Positions 1 through 9,737 of a DNA stretch of 64,000 bases are shown piece after piece. A program made the translations under genes and the position numbers. A model generated the notes under the pieces. That model was not told the origin of the DNA, made no database searches, and worked only from the letters and a program-made list of their open reading frames with translations. Source of the stretch: Thalassospira sp. (GTDB lineage: Bacteria; Pseudomonadota; Alphaproteobacteria; Rhodospirillales; Thalassospiraceae); NCBI RefSeq assembly GCF_030690045.1, contig NZ_JAUYHK010000019.1:1-64000 (forward strand), written 5' to 3'. Numbering within the stretch: position 1 is the first letter of the stretch; every line of letters begins with the position of its first letter.

Positions 1-1020
1 TGAGGACGTAGCTTCTGTCTCCGATACGATCACGATTGATGTTACCGGTGTGGCTGATGCGCCAACCTTGGAAACTTCCAATGTGTCTGGTAACGAAGAC
101 TCAGCCATTGTACTCGACATTGATGCGGCCCTGACAGATGCGTCGGAAGTTCTGAGCATTACGATTGGCAATGTGCCGGACGGTGCAAGCTTGTCTGCCG
201 GGACGAACAACGGTGATGGTTCATGGTCGCTGACGCCGGATCAGATTTCGGGCCTGACGATTACGCCACCGGCTGATTATTCAGGCTCGTTCGATCTGAG
301 CGTTACCGCGATCTCGGTTGATGGTGAGGACGTAGCTTCTGTTTCCGATACGATTACGGTAGATGTTGCCGGTGTTGCCGATGCACCAATTCTTGCAGTT
401 GGCAATGCATCGGGGGCCGAAGATTCTGCGATAATGCTTGATATCGATGCATCGCTGAGTGATTCCAGCGAAGTTCTGTCTGTGACGATCTCTGGCGTTC
501 CTGATGGTGCAACTTTGTCTGCCGGGACGAACAATGGCGATGGCTCATGGTCGCTGACGCCGGATCAGATTTCCGGCCTGACGATCACGCCACCGGCTGA
601 TTATTCGGGCTCGTTTGATTTGAGTGTCACCGCGACCTCGGTTGACGGTGAAGATGTTGCGTCGGTGTCGGATACGATCACGGTGGATGTTACCGGTGTC
701 GCCGATGCGCCGGTGCTGGATGTCTCCGGTGCCAGCGGCACGGAAGACAGTGCGATAGCACTCGATATCAATGCTGCCCTGACCGATGCATCGGAAGTTC
801 TGAGCATCACGATAGGCAATGTGCCGGAAGGCGCGGTCTTGTCTGCCGGGACGGACAATGGTGACGGTTCATGGTCACTGACGCCGGATCAGTTGTCCGG
901 CCTGACGATTACGCCACCGGCTGATTATTCAGGCTCGTTTGAATTGAGTGTTAGGGCGACCTCGGTTGATGGGGACGACAGTGCTTCGGCAAACGGGACT
1001 GTGACCGTGACAGTCGAAGC
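1..1020 (+). repeat. Tandem 324-bp cadherin-like repeats, first array (3 copies)
   Basis: Direct reading shows a 324-bp period: the GAGGACGTAGCTTCTGT motif near base 2 recurs near 326 and, diverged, near 650. Blocks such as TCATGGTCGCTGACGCC recur in each copy with only synonymous changes, so the copies come from recent in-frame duplication. Each copy encodes about 108 residues of one beta-rich domain. The array continues upstream out of the window. Confidence 0.9.
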
Positions 1021-3838
1021 CGCGGTGATCCCCGGTCAGACGGTGATTGGGGGGAATGGCAAGGATGTGATTGTCACCGGCGATGGTGATGATGTGATCG
1101 ATGCGCGCCATGGCAACGACACGGTGAGTGCGGGTGCCGGAAACGATACCGTTTGGGGAGGCAGTGGCCGCGATACCCTGGACGGCGGAACCGGGAGCGA
1201 CACGCTGTATGGCGGGTCGGGGAATGATATCCTGACCGGGTCGGGGGATGATCTTTTATATGGTGAAAACGGTAATGACCGGATCATCTATACCGTTGAA
1301 AGCGATCAGGAACAGGGGCTGGTGGATGGCGGGCGCGGGACCGACACGCTGGAAATCCATCTGAGCGCGGAACAGCTTGCCGATCCCGATATTCTGGCCG
1401 ATTTGCAGACCCTGCGTGCCCATATGGACGGCAAAAACCAGGAATCACAAATATCACTGTCCGCTTTGGGTGTTGATATTGTCAATGTCGAGAATCTGGA
1501 CATTTTTGTCGATGGCGTTGCCTATGATCCGTTTGCCGAGCAACCGGAACTGACGGCCGCCAATAGTACCGGGACCGAGGATACAGCCATTGCGCTGGAG
1601 ATCGGTGCCGTGTTGAGCGATGCTACGGAAACCCTGGATATTACGATTTTGGGTGTGCCTGAGGGGGCGGTTCTGTCTGCCGGGGTCGATAATGGCGATG
1701 GCACATGGACGCTTGCGCCGGGCGATCTTGAAGGGCTGACCATCACCCCCCCCGACGATTATAGCGGCAGTTTTGATCTGACCGTCCGCGCTACATCGAC
1801 CAGCGGTGCCGACAGCACAAGTGTCAGCGAAACCTTGCAGGTTGAGGTCACCGGGGTTGCCGATACGCCAACGCTGGATGTCGCCGATGCCAGCGGTGCC
1901 GAAGACAGTGCAATTACGCTGGATGTTGATGCCGGTGCGAGCAGCGATCCTTCAGAAACATTGAGCATCACGATTTCGGGCGTACCGGATGGTGCGATCC
2001 TGTCCGCCGGGACCGATAATGGTGATGGGTCATGGTCGTTGGCGCTGGAGGATCTGACGGGGCTGAGCATCACCCCCGTCGGAGATTACAGCGGATCAAT
2101 GGATTTGACCGTGACGGTGACATCGCGCGACGGCGACGACGTCAACAGTGTGTCGGACATCATCACGGTGGTCGTCACCCCCGTTGCCGATACGCCGGAC
2201 CTGTCGGTCGAAGATGCAGCGGGAACAACCGGCAGCGCCATTGCGCTGGATATTGATGCTGCCCTGACCGATCCCGACGAGGTTCTGAGCATCACGATTT
2301 CCGGTGTGCCCGATGGGGCCACCCTGTCGGCAGGGACGCATAATGGCGATGGCAGTTGGGCCCTGACGCCGCAACAGCTGGCAGGCTTAAGCCTGATTCC
2401 GGCGGCCAATTATGTCGGGTCGTTTGAACTGATCGTGGCCGCACAATCACGTGACGGCACGGATACGGCGACCACAACAGCGATTCTGGACGTTACGATT
2501 GAACAGATACAGATCGACCCCGATCAGACCTATTGGGGTGGTGAAAGAGACGACACCATCGTCACCGGTTCGGGAAATGATACCGTTTCGGGCAGTGGTG
2601 GGGATGATACGATTTATACCAATGCCGGAAATGACATCATCTGGGGCGGAAATGGCGAAGATGTGATTTCTGCCGGGGACGGGAATGATTACATCACCGG
2701 CGATGGCGGGGATGACACGATCTGGGCCGGGAACGGCAATGACACCGTGCATGGCGGCGAGGGTGAAAACACGATTTATGCCGGTGAAGGCAATGATTAC
2801 GTCACGGCTGGTAGCAAGGATGACGAAATTTATGCCAGCGGCGGCGATAATTTGATTTATGCCGGTGAAGGCAAAAACACCATCGCCACTGGCAGCGGCA
2901 ACGATACGATTTATGCCGGAAGCGGTGACGATACCATCAATGCAGGCGACGGCAACAACTTCATCCATGCCGGTGAAGGCAAGAACAGTGTGATGTCGGG
3001 CAGCGGCGATGACAGCATCCATACCGGAAGCAAGGATGATTATATCAATGCCGGAGACGGCAATAACCGCGTCGAGGCCGGAGAAGGTAAAAACATCATC
3101 ATAACCGGCAGTGGTAATGACACCATCATGGCAGGCAGCGAGAGCGATACGGTGGCCGCCGGAGCGGGGAACGATGTTGTCGATGTCGGGAATGGTAACA
3201 ATAAGGTTTGGAGCGAAGAGGGCGCAGACTCGATTTCGGGCGGTTATGGTGATGACAGTTTCTTTGGCGGTGCAGGCGATGATTATCTGACCGCGCTGGG
3301 GGGCGATAATTATCTGGATGGTGGAACCGGCAATGACAGGCTGAGCGCCGGATGGGGGCGTGACACAATGTCCGGCGGTGACGGTGATGACAGCCTGGTC
3401 GGCGGGGGCGGTGATGATACCCTGTATGGAGATGGCGGCAATGACACCCTGAACGGGGGGGCTGGCAACGACAAGCTGTTTGGCGGAGCCGGGGACGACA
3501 CCCTGTTTGGCGGGGATGGCAATGATACGTTGCAGGGCGGCATCGGCAATGACGAGATTTACGGCGGCGGCGGGTCCGATCTGTTCATTTTCGGCATGGG
3601 CGATGGATCGGATTATTTCGATGGCGGCAAGGAAGGCTGGTCAACCGATACCATCGAATTGCGCGGGGCCAATGATTCGCAATTAAATGCCGGGGACTGG
3701 ACCCTGACGCTGGATGACGGCAGCATTACCAAAACAAACCACAATTATCTGGAACTCAGCAGCGATTCGTCGGGAACAATCGTCTTTTCCGACGGAAGCG
3801 AGTTGACTTTTAGCAACGTCGAACGTATCGAATGGTGA
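2..3838 (+). CDS. RTX/cadherin-like giant secreted adhesin, C-terminal part (5' end outside window)
   Basis: The frame is open from the window edge, so the start is missing. The visible protein has three near-identical domains of about 108 residues (each ending in a GVADAP-type linker), a short block of nine RTX nonapeptides, a linker of about 85 residues, three more such domains, 39 RTX nonapeptides, and a C-terminal segment of about 80 residues after GGGGSDLFI that ends in NVERIEW. The tandem domains resemble the Ig/cadherin-like repeats of bacterial adhesins. GGxGxDxUx nonads are the Ca2+-binding beta-roll of type I secreted proteins, and the C-terminal segment looks like the uncleaved type I secretion signal. 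The likely role is a surface or released adhesin for biofilm or attachment, which is inference. No T1SS gene is in the window. The partner exporter and N-terminal retention module must lie elsewhere. Confidence 0.9.
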   Translation, partial: EDVASVSDTITIDVTGVADAPTLETSNVSGNEDSAIVLDIDAALTDASEVLSITIGNVPDGASLSAGTNNGDGSWSLTPDQISGLTITPPADYSGSFDLSVTAISVDGEDVASVSDTITVDVAGVADAPILAVGNASGAEDSAIMLDIDASLSDSSEVLSVTISGVPDGATLSAGTNNGDGSWSLTPDQISGLTITPPADYSGSFDLSVTATSVDGEDVASVSDTITVDVTGVADAPVLDVSGASGTEDSAIALDINAALTDASEVLSITIGNVPEGAVLSAGTDNGDGSWSLTPDQLSGLTITPPADYSGSFELSVRATSVDGDDSASANGTVTVTVEAAVIPGQTVIGGNGKDVIVTGDGDDVIDARHGNDTVSAGAGNDTVWGGSGRDTLDGGTGSDTLYGGSGNDILTGSGDDLLYGENGNDRIIYTVESDQEQGLVDGGRGTDTLEIHLSAEQLADPDILADLQTLRAHMDGKNQESQISLSALGVDIVNVENLDIFVDGVAYDPFAEQPELTAANSTGTEDTAIALEIGAVLSDATETLDITILGVPEGAVLSAGVDNGDGTWTLAPGDLEGLTITPPDDYSGSFDLTVRATSTSGADSTSVSETLQVEVTGVADTPTLDVADASGAEDSAITLDVDAGASSDPSETLSITISGVPDGAILSAGTDNGDGSWSLALEDLTGLSITPVGDYSGSMDLTVTVTSRDGDDVNSVSDIITVVVTPVADTPDLSVEDAAGTTGSAIALDIDAALTDPDEVLSITISGVPDGATLSAGTHNGDGSWALTPQQLAGLSLIPAANYVGSFELIVAAQSRDGTDTATTTAILDVTIEQIQIDPDQTYWGGERDDTIVTGSGNDTVSGSGGDDTIYTNAGNDIIWGGNGEDVISAGDGNDYITGDGGDDTIWAGNGNDTVHGGEGENTIYAGEGNDYVTAGSKDDEIYASGGDNLIYAGEGKNTIATGSGNDTIYAGSGDDTINAGDGNNFIHAGEGKNSVMSGSGDDSIHTGSKDDYINAGDGNNRVEAGEGKNIIITGSGNDTIMAGSESDTVAAGAGNDVVDVGNGNNKVWSEEGADSISGGYGDDSFFGGAGDDYLTALGGDNYLDGGTGNDRLSAGWGRDTMSGGDGDDSLVGGGGDDTLYGDGGNDTLNGGAGNDKLFGGAGDDTLFGGDGNDTLQGGIGNDEIYGGGGSDLFIFGMGDGSDYFDGGKEGWSTDTIELRGANDSQLNAGDWTLTLDDGSITKTNHNYLELSSDSSGTIVFSDGSELTFSNVERIEW
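1049..1288 (+). repeat. RTX nonapeptide block 1 (9 nonads)
   Basis: Nine GGxGxDxUx-type nonads run from GGNGKDVIV to GENGNDRII, one of them a residue short. They form a predicted Ca2+-binding beta-roll placed between two arrays of cadherin-like domains rather than only at the C-terminus. Confidence 0.85.
1540..2500 (+). repeat. Cadherin-like repeats, second array (3 diverged copies)
   Basis: Three further copies of the same domain (motifs [18 protein letters not shown] and GTTGSAIAL near their starts, period 324-327 bp). They are more diverged in DNA than the first array, suggesting older copies or less homogenisation. Confidence 0.85.
2537..3589 (+). repeat. RTX nonapeptide block 2 (39 uninterrupted nonads)
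   Basis: I could register 39 consecutive 27-bp units from GGERDDTIV to GGGGSDLFI without an indel. Units 9-24 (2753-3184) show a higher-order period of four nonads, in the order AGEGKN, xGSGND/DD, xGSKDD or AGSGDD, AGDGNN. In them the usual position-6 Asp is often Asn and position 5 is Lys or Asn. Confidence 0.88.
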
Positions 3839-3854
3839 GTTGAAAACAGATTTT

Positions 3855-3890
3855 ATGCCGCTGGGCGCAAAACCCGGCGGCATTACTGGT
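3855..3890 (+). terminator. Possible weak terminator after the RTX gene
   Basis: Inverted repeat ATGCCGC (3855-3861) / GCGGCAT (3877-3883), followed by ATTACTGGTTTTAT. The T-tract is imperfect, so this is only suggestive. Confidence 0.35.
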
Positions 3891-4000
3891 TTTATAGGGT
3901 TAAATGCCCGTGCAGCGATTGACAGCACTGGCGGGAGGCCCTATACAGCGGACCTTGAATTTTATCGGATTACCTTCAGTCAGAAAACGGAGTAAGTGCA

Positions 4001-4135
4001 GTGAAGCGCACCTACCAGCCCAGCAAACTCGTCCGGAAACGTCGTCATGGTTTCCGTTCCCGCAGCGCGACCGTCGGTGGCCGCCGCGTGCTGACCGCAC
4101 GCCGCGCCAAGGGCCGCAAGCGTCTGTCGGCCTAA
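4001..4135 (+). CDS. rpmH: 50S ribosomal protein L34
   Basis: The 44-residue protein starts [10 protein letters not shown] and ends [10 protein letters not shown], which is the full-length, highly basic L34 of the large ribosomal subunit. It initiates at GTG 4001, with an ACGGAGTAAG Shine-Dalgarno sequence about 10 nt upstream. It is followed after 4 nt by rnpA, the near-universal rpmH-rnpA pairing. Identification is secure from sequence and position. Confidence 0.97.
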   Translation: MKRTYQPSKLVRKRRHGFRSRSATVGGRRVLTARRAKGRKRLSA

Positions 4136-4139
4136 GATT

Positions 4140-4613
4140 GTGACCGTTACGGTGGAGCGCCTGAAAAAACGCGCGGAGTTTCTCCGCGTGGCAGGCACCC
4201 GCCGTAAATGGGTTACACCCGGTCTGATCCTTCAGGGCGCTCCGCGCCCTGTTGGTGATTCCGGAACAACAGAATGCGCCGGACAGGATCGATTCGCCCG
4301 AATCGGTTTTACCGTTACCAAAAAGGTAGGCAAGGCCGTTGTACGCAATCGCGTTCGACGGCGTTTGCGTGCCGTGGCGGATCAGCTTGTCATCGATCTG
4401 GCCGTGCCGGGATGGGATTATGTCGTGATTGGACGGCAGCAAACCATCGAACGCCCGTTTGCCGATTTGATCGATGACATGCGCGCGGCCTTGCAGCGAC
4501 TCCCCGATGCCAAACCTTCTGCACCCTATATGCCACGCCCCCGAAAGGGTCGTGGTGGTAAAGGATCAGGAAAACCGGCAACAGGGAATCCCGTTTCAAG
4601 AGTCCCGTCATGA
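4140..4613 (+). CDS. rnpA: Ribonuclease P protein component
   Basis: The 157-residue basic protein binds the RNase P RNA and helps process the 5' ends of precursor tRNAs. It begins [19 protein letters not shown] at a GTG 4 nt after rpmH. The family signature is visible as [21 protein letters not shown] (residues about 57-77), the RNR motif of the RNA-binding face. The last 30 residues are a Pro/Gly/Arg/Lys-rich tail, as in other alphaproteobacterial versions. The stop overlaps the yidD start (ATGA), implying translational coupling. Confidence 0.95.
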   Translation: MTVTVERLKKRAEFLRVAGTRRKWVTPGLILQGAPRPVGDSGTTECAGQDRFARIGFTVTKKVGKAVVRNRVRRRLRAVADQLVIDLAVPGWDYVVIGRQQTIERPFADLIDDMRAALQRLPDAKPSAPYMPRPRKGRGGKGSGKPATGNPVSRVPS

Positions 4614-4900
4614 GTCCTCTGGCGCGTTTGATGCAATTGGCCGTTCGCGGTTACCAGCTTGTTTTGTCACCCTATATCGGGTGGGGATGCCGTTATCAGC
4701 CGACCTGTTCGGCCTATATGATGGAAGCCCTGGCCCGGCATGGTGCGATAAAAGGCGGCTGGATGGGGTTTAAGCGGATCATGCGTTGCCATCCATGGGG
4801 TGGTCATGGTTATGATCCGGTGCCCGGCTGCAAATGCGGGCAAAAAGAAGCGCCGTCGGACCGGGATGCCGGGTCTTCGGCGCTTTCGTCATGTGGATAA
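4610..4900 (+). CDS. yidD: Membrane protein insertion efficiency factor YidD
   Basis: This 96-residue protein carries the conserved YidD core: [20 protein letters not shown], then [18 protein letters not shown] and [14 protein letters not shown]. It is a small amphipathic inner-membrane-associated protein thought to help YidC-dependent insertion. It lies between rnpA (4-nt overlap) and yidC, its usual place. The last 20 residues after CKCGQKE are poorly conserved. A GC-rich inverted repeat (AGCGCCG / CGGCGCT, about 4849-4885) lies inside the 3' end and could modulate transcription, but it lacks a clear T-tract. Confidence 0.93.
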   Translation: MSPLARLMQLAVRGYQLVLSPYIGWGCRYQPTCSAYMMEALARHGAIKGGWMGFKRIMRCHPWGGHGYDPVPGCKCGQKEAPSDRDAGSSALSSCG

Positions 4901-4948
4901 GATCCCGGTAAGGCCATCATGGTCACCGGACGAAAGCGGAAAGAGGCG

Positions 4949-6658
4949 ATGAACGAACAACGTAACCTGTGGATCGCGATTGCAACGTCGGTCGTGATTC
5001 TGCTGGGGTTCCAATTCTTTTTCGCACCCGAACCCAGTGATGCGGTTCGCGAGGCGCAGATCAGCGAAGAATTGGGAGTCAATGGCACCGTACCGCAACC
5101 GTCGGCGACAACCCCGACAGTGCCGGGCATGCCAGCGGTTCCGACCATTAATCGTGACGCCGCCCTTGCCGGTTCGCCGCGCATCAGCATTGATACGCCG
5201 CGGGTCAAGGGATCGATTCGTCTGGTCGGCAGCCTGATTGATGATATTCAGCTTCAGGATTATCGCGAAACCGAAGACGATAACAGCCCGCTGATCCATG
5301 TGCTTAATCCGGCTGGCGGGAATGACGCCTATTTCGCCGAATTTGGCTGGGTCGCCTCGGACCGCAATATTGTTGTCCCCAATAGTGAAACCCAATGGCA
5401 GGCCGACAGCGAAACCCTGACGCCGGAAAATCCGGTGACCCTGTCATGGGATAATGGCGCGGGGCTGGTTTTTGAACGCACGATTTCAATTGATGAAAAC
5501 TATATGTTTTCGGTCAAACAAAGCGTCCAAAATGACAGCGGCAGCAATGTTGTCCTGCATCCCTATGGCCTGATTTCGCGCAAAGGCCTGCCGACAACAG
5601 CCGGGTTTTACATTCTTCATGAAGGCCCGCTGGGCGTGATTGATGGCACCCTGACGGAAATCGACTATGACGACCTGGTCGATTCCAAAGCTGCGAAAGA
5701 ATATAAAACCACCGGTGGCTGGCTGGGTCTTACCGACAAATACTGGCTGGTGGCCCTTGCCCCGACGCAGGACGAAGCCCTGACGGCGCGGTTCAGCCAT
5801 CATCTTGAAAACAATACCGACAAATTCCAGACAGATTATCTGGGCAGCGGGCGCGATATTGCCAGCGGCACATCGGCAACATCGGAAACCCGCCTGTTTG
5901 CCGGGGCCAAGGAAGTCACCCTTCTGGACCAATATGCCGAAGAATACGGGATCACCAATTTCGATCTGGCGATTGACTTTGGCTGGTTTTATTTCCTGAC
6001 CAAGCCGTTCTTCCTGTTTCTGCAATGGCTGAACCATCTGGTCGGGAATTTCGGGGTGTCGATCCTGATCTTTACCGTTCTGGTCAAGGCGGTGCTGTAT
6101 CCGTTGGCGAACAAATCGTACAAATCCATGAGTGCGATGAAAAAATTGCAGCCGCAGATCGTGAAGCTGCGCGAACAGTTCGCTGATGACCGGCAGCGCC
6201 AGCAGCAGGAAATGATGGCGATCTACAAGCGTGAAAAGATCAATCCGGCGTCGGGTTGCTTGCCGATTGTCGTTCAGATTCCGGTGTTCTTTGCGCTGTA
6301 CAAGGTTCTGTTTGTCAGCATCGAAATGCGTCATGCGCCGTTCTTTGGCTGGATTCAGGATTTGTCGGCACCCGATCCGACATCGCTGTTTAATCTGTTT
6401 GGCTTGATTCCGTGGGATCCGCCCCAGATGTTGATGATTGGCGTATGGCCGCTGATCATGGGGGTTACCATGTTCCTGCAACAGAAACTCAATCCGGCGC
6501 CTGCCGATCCGACCCAGGCCAAGATCATGATGTTCCTGCCGTTGATTTTCACCGTCATGCTGGCCAGTTTCCCGGCCGGTCTGGTGATTTACTGGGCATG
6601 GAACAACCTGCTGTCGATCGCGCAACAGCGCTATATCATGTATAAAATGGGGATGTGA
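4949..6658 (+). CDS. yidC: Membrane protein insertase YidC
   Basis: Inserts inner-membrane proteins with or after SecYEG. I chose ATG 4949 (MNEQRNLWIAI), preceded by GGAAAGAGG, because this is the family N-terminus. The first TM helix (ATSVVILLGFQFFF) is followed by a large periplasmic domain (about residues 30-330), and then the conserved 60KD_IMP core with five TM segments beginning near FDLAIDFGWFYFLTKPFF. The core includes NFGVSILIFTVLVKAVLYPL, the cytoplasmic KSMSAMKKLQPQI coiled hairpin and the C-terminal PAGLVIYWAWNNLLSIAQQ. At 569 residues it has the normal Gram-negative length. It sits in the rnpA-yidD-yidC-engB unit. Confidence 0.96.
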   Translation: MNEQRNLWIAIATSVVILLGFQFFFAPEPSDAVREAQISEELGVNGTVPQPSATTPTVPGMPAVPTINRDAALAGSPRISIDTPRVKGSIRLVGSLIDDIQLQDYRETEDDNSPLIHVLNPAGGNDAYFAEFGWVASDRNIVVPNSETQWQADSETLTPENPVTLSWDNGAGLVFERTISIDENYMFSVKQSVQNDSGSNVVLHPYGLISRKGLPTTAGFYILHEGPLGVIDGTLTEIDYDDLVDSKAAKEYKTTGGWLGLTDKYWLVALAPTQDEALTARFSHHLENNTDKFQTDYLGSGRDIASGTSATSETRLFAGAKEVTLLDQYAEEYGITNFDLAIDFGWFYFLTKPFFLFLQWLNHLVGNFGVSILIFTVLVKAVLYPLANKSYKSMSAMKKLQPQIVKLREQFADDRQRQQQEMMAIYKREKINPASGCLPIVVQIPVFFALYKVLFVSIEMRHAPFFGWIQDLSAPDPTSLFNLFGLIPWDPPQMLMIGVWPLIMGVTMFLQQKLNPAPADPTQAKIMMFLPLIFTVMLASFPAGLVIYWAWNNLLSIAQQRYIMYKMGM

Positions 6659-6733
6659 TCCCCGTCACGGGGGCAAAATGCAGATGATATGCGTTTTGCC
6701 CCCGAGGCTTCCCCGGACGGGGGAAGGAAATCG

Positions 6734-7396
6734 ATGACCGAAGAAAAATTGCCGTCGGTGAGCATGATCCCGACACACAGCAACGCACAACTCGAAGCCG
6801 GGCGGTTATTATTTACCCGCCCGATTACCTTTATGCTGGGCGTTGCCAATCTTGATCAGCTTCCGGCAGAAGACAAAACCGAAATTTGTTTTGCCGGGCG
6901 GTCCAATGTCGGTAAATCCAGCCTGATCAACGCCGTAACCGGCCGTCGCGATCTGGCGCGGACCTCCAACACGCCGGGCCGGACCCAGCAATTGAACTAT
7001 TTCGATCTGGACGGTGTGATGAACATCGTCGATCTTCCTGGATATGGTTATGCCCAGGCCCCGAAGGGGATCGTGGAAAGCTGGCAGGACATGATCAAGC
7101 AATATCTGCGCGGCAGGGTAACGTTGCGGCGCGTTTTTGTTTTGATCGATTCCCGGCATGGCTTTAAATCGGCCGATCTGGAAATGATGAAGTTGCTCGA
7201 CAGTTCGGCGGTGTCCTATCAGGTTGTCCTGACCAAGGCGGACAAGCTGAAAACGGGGCAAATGGAAAAACGTATTGTCGAAGTGGTCAATGCCCTGAAA
7301 AAGCATCCGGCCGCCCTGACGCAAATTTTCGCCACATCAAGCGAGAAGAATACCGGCATTGCCGAATTGCGTGCTGAAATCTCGCAATTCGCGTAA
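6734..7396 (+). CDS. engB: Ribosome biogenesis GTP-binding protein EngB/YsxC/YihA
   Basis: TRAFAC GTPase needed for 50S assembly. The G1 motif is GRSNVGKSSLIN, G2/switch I is around TSNTPGRTQQLN, G3 is DLPGYGYA and G4 is TKADK. The start at ATG 6734 (MTEEKLPS) follows GGGAAGGA at a proper distance. An upstream in-frame start at 6689 would add 15 residues rich in Pro and Gly that are not typical. The predicted 220 residues fit the family. The gene lies between yidC and argB, as in many Alphaproteobacteria. Confidence 0.95.
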   Translation: MTEEKLPSVSMIPTHSNAQLEAGRLLFTRPITFMLGVANLDQLPAEDKTEICFAGRSNVGKSSLINAVTGRRDLARTSNTPGRTQQLNYFDLDGVMNIVDLPGYGYAQAPKGIVESWQDMIKQYLRGRVTLRRVFVLIDSRHGFKSADLEMMKLLDSSAVSYQVVLTKADKLKTGQMEKRIVEVVNALKKHPAALTQIFATSSEKNTGIAELRAEISQFA

Positions 7397-7440
7397 ACGC
7401 CGTTACCGGCCAAAATAATGTCTGAATATGGGGAAGCATA

Positions 7441-8370
7441 ATGAATCAGGACAATCTGACCGAAGACGATAATGCGGAATCAAGCGCCTACCGGACGCTG
7501 GCCCGTGCCAAGGTTCTGTCGGAAGCCCTGCCCTATATGCGACGTTATAACGGCCAGAAAATCGTCATTAAATATGGCGGTCACGCCATGGGAGACCCGG
7601 AACTGGCGCGCCTGTTCGCCCAGGATGTGGTGTTGCTCAAACAGGTCGGGATGAATCCGATTGTTGTGCATGGCGGCGGTCCGCAAATCGGTCAGATGCT
7701 GAAGGAACTGGGCATCCAGTCGGAATTTGTCGATGGTTTGCGTGTTACCGACCAGCAGACGATTGATGTTGTTGAAATGGTTCTGGCAGGCAAGATCAAC
7801 AAGGAAATCGTTTCCAATATCAATGCCGCAGGCGGGGTTGGGGTTGGTCTGTGCGGCAAGGATGCCAATCTGATCCGGGCGCGCAAACTGACCCGCACCA
7901 AAAAAGACCCTGAAAGTAATATTGAACGGGTTCTGGATCTGGGATTTGTCGGTGAACCGGTTGAGGTCAACCCGCATGTGCTTGATTGTTTTACCAATAC
8001 AGACATTATTCCGGTAATTGCCCCGATCGGGGTTGGCGATGACGGCCAGACATACAATATAAATGCTGATACGGCAGCCGGTGCGATTGCAAAGGCCGTT
8101 GGGGCTCGTCGTCTTTATATGCTGACCGATGTGAAAGGGATTCTGGACAAGGACAAGAAACTGGTCCGGGATGCCGATCTTGACAGCATTAATGCGATGA
8201 TCGCCGATGGCACCATTCAGGGTGGGATGATTCCCAAAACCGAAACCTGTATGGATGCGGTTTGCAACGGGGTCGAGGCGGCAGTCATCGTAGATGGACG
8301 GGCGCCCCATGCGGTTTTGCTGGAACTGTTCACCGAGCGCGGTGCCGGAACCATGATCCGCGGGAACTGA
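7441..8370 (+). CDS. argB: Acetylglutamate kinase
   Basis: Catalyses ATP-dependent phosphorylation of N-acetyl-L-glutamate, the second step of arginine biosynthesis. The 309-residue protein shows the amino-acid-kinase fold: [13 protein letters not shown] (phosphate loop, Lys), [13 protein letters not shown] (substrate loop), [19 protein letters not shown] and LTDVKGILD. The N-terminal helix of about 30 residues is typical of the hexameric, arginine-inhibited forms, so feedback inhibition is likely (family knowledge). Start ATG 7441 follows GGGGAAGCATA. It is probably transcribed with engB. Confidence 0.97.
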   Translation: MNQDNLTEDDNAESSAYRTLARAKVLSEALPYMRRYNGQKIVIKYGGHAMGDPELARLFAQDVVLLKQVGMNPIVVHGGGPQIGQMLKELGIQSEFVDGLRVTDQQTIDVVEMVLAGKINKEIVSNINAAGGVGVGLCGKDANLIRARKLTRTKKDPESNIERVLDLGFVGEPVEVNPHVLDCFTNTDIIPVIAPIGVGDDGQTYNINADTAAGAIAKAVGARRLYMLTDVKGILDKDKKLVRDADLDSINAMIADGTIQGGMIPKTETCMDAVCNGVEAAVIVDGRAPHAVLLELFTERGAGTMIRGN

Positions 8371-8408
8371 CGTCCGATTCGGTTACATATTTGTCATCCG
8401 CTCCGGCC

Positions 8409-8498
8409 TTCTTTTTGTCGCATATTACCTGCATGTCACTGGATATGCGGACAGGGACAAAAAGAAACGCCGTTATTTGCTGTCGTCTGGCAGCAAAT
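8409..8498 (+). promoter_or_regulatory. Structured leader upstream of the diguanylate cyclase gene
   Basis: Two inverted repeats fill the gap after argB. The first is an 11-bp perfect pair TTCTTTTTGTC (8409-8419) / GACAAAAAGAA (8456-8466), with an inner 6-bp pair GCATAT (8420-8425) / ATATGC (8443-8448). The second is an 8-bp perfect pair ATTTGCTG (8475-8482) / CAGCAAAT (8491-8498), ending about 20 nt before the start codon. There is no T-tract, so this is not an obvious terminator of argB. Function unknown. Confidence 0.4.
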
Positions 8499-8518
8499 GG
8501 CGTCACAGGGTCGGAGCG

Positions 8519-9562
8519 ATGAATGTGAGCACCATGGAAACCGAAGGTGATTCCCGCCATTGGGATTATGCGAATGCCACATTGGACATGTTGCGAACGC
8601 ACGGATTGCGGCCCTGCCCGGAATTTTATCATGTGTGGTTCGTGTATCACGCCGATGAAAACCCGGAAGTTCTGCGCGCAATAGACGCCGCCCGCGCCAG
8701 CGGCGAACCGATCAGTGAAGAAACCCTGTTGCGGCTGTATTACCGGTATATTTTTGATCGGCAGGCCGCCAGTTTCCTGCGGCGCGGTATGGATGACTTT
8801 AACGACGTTATCTGTAACAGCGAGGAAACCATCGCGTCGGCCCACAGCGAACTGGGGGCTTATGGCGAGGTTCTGGAGGCCGCCCAAAAGACTTTGCGTA
8901 ACGACAAAAAAACCGGCGAGATCATAGACCGGATCGTTGTGCATACACGGAAAGTGCGGGGTACGGTCGCAACGCTGGGCGAGCAACTGGCGCACTACCA
9001 GCAAAAAATCACCCATTTGCAGCAGGAATTGCAACAAACTCGTGAACGATCCTATACCGACGGCCTGACCGGGGTGTCAAACCGCCTGCATCTTGAAGAA
9101 ATTCTGGCCGAACAATGCCGGACATATGATGAAGACGGAGATTCTACCGAACCGTTTTGCGTGATGATGGTCGATCTTGATCAGTTCAAGCAGATCAATG
9201 ACCGGCATGGTCACCGGATTGGCGACGAGGTGCTGGTGCTGATTGCCGGGATGTTGAAAGCGCACACCAAGGGGCGCGATATTGTGGCGCGTTATGGCGG
9301 TGATGAATTTGTGGTTTTGTTGCCCGATACCCTTCTGGCCGATGCAGAATTGTTGGCCAGTGATATTTGCAGCCGAATTCGCGCCCGCGATATCCGGGCC
9401 AAGGCCAGCGGCACATCTTATGGCAATATGACGATTTCCATCGGGATCGCGCAATATGTGCGGGGCGAAGGACCGTTTTCCCTGATTGACCGCGCCGACG
9501 GTGCGCTTTATCGCGCCAAGGATGCCGGTCGGGATCGTTATTGTGCCGCAGTATCGGGGTGA
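8519..9562 (+). CDS. Diguanylate cyclase (GGDEF)
   Basis: Predicted soluble enzyme making cyclic di-GMP from two GTP. The N-terminal half (about 1-185) is a helical domain (HWDYANATLDMLRTHGLRP...) ending in a coiled coil (about 150-185). The GGDEF domain follows, with YTDGLTGVSNR, MVDLDQFKQIND and the intact active-site loop RYGGDEF. The inhibitory I-site, normally RxxD five residues before the loop, reads KGRD, so product inhibition may be weak. ATG 8519 was chosen (AGGG 8 nt upstream), but GTG 8525 is a close rival behind GGAG. No sensor or TM segment is visible. It is preceded by two strong hairpins. Confidence 0.88.
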   Translation: MNVSTMETEGDSRHWDYANATLDMLRTHGLRPCPEFYHVWFVYHADENPEVLRAIDAARASGEPISEETLLRLYYRYIFDRQAASFLRRGMDDFNDVICNSEETIASAHSELGAYGEVLEAAQKTLRNDKKTGEIIDRIVVHTRKVRGTVATLGEQLAHYQQKITHLQQELQQTRERSYTDGLTGVSNRLHLEEILAEQCRTYDEDGDSTEPFCVMMVDLDQFKQINDRHGHRIGDEVLVLIAGMLKAHTKGRDIVARYGGDEFVVLLPDTLLADAELLASDICSRIRARDIRAKASGTSYGNMTISIGIAQYVRGEGPFSLIDRADGALYRAKDAGRDRYCAAVSG

Positions 9563-9656
9563 TTTGCGTATCTGTCATGGCTGATCCTTGCCGGGAATGC
9601 ATTGGTGATACGGGCGCAGACTTGCATTCAGGGCATCATCGGCGTATGTAACCAGC

Positions 9657-9690
9657 GCCCGGCACGGTTTTGACGATGCCGGGCATTGCC
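9657..9690 (+). terminator. Hairpin after the diguanylate cyclase
   Basis: Perfect 8-bp inverted repeat GCCCGGCA (9657-9664) / TGCCGGGC (9677-9684) in the 175-bp gap before mtaB. It is followed by ATTGCCGTTTGG, so the T-tract is poor. It may be a weak terminator or part of the mtaB leader. Confidence 0.35.
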
Positions 9691-9737
9691 GTTTGGCGAT
9701 ACTTGCAATCACTGATCAGAACCAAAGAAAGCCGGGC

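Noticed and set aside
1-3589. Regular short repeats that might suggest a CRISPR or satellite array.
   Set aside because: All repeats keep one reading frame and encode known beta-rich and RTX units. No spacers between identical repeats.
4892-4900. A perfect DnaA-box sequence (TGTGGATAA) at the yidD/yidC junction near rpmH.
   Set aside because: Single 9-mer matches are expected by chance in 64 kb, no second box or AT-rich unwinding region is near, and alphaproteobacterial origins are usually not at rpmH.
5486-6625. A 379-codon open frame antisense to yidC.
   Set aside because: YidC is unmistakable on the plus strand. The antisense frame is rich in His, Arg and Gln, as expected of a mirrored frame.
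8346-8390. GGAAC motifs near the end of argB as possible EcfG promoters.
   Set aside because: Neither has CGTT at 16 or 17 nt spacing.
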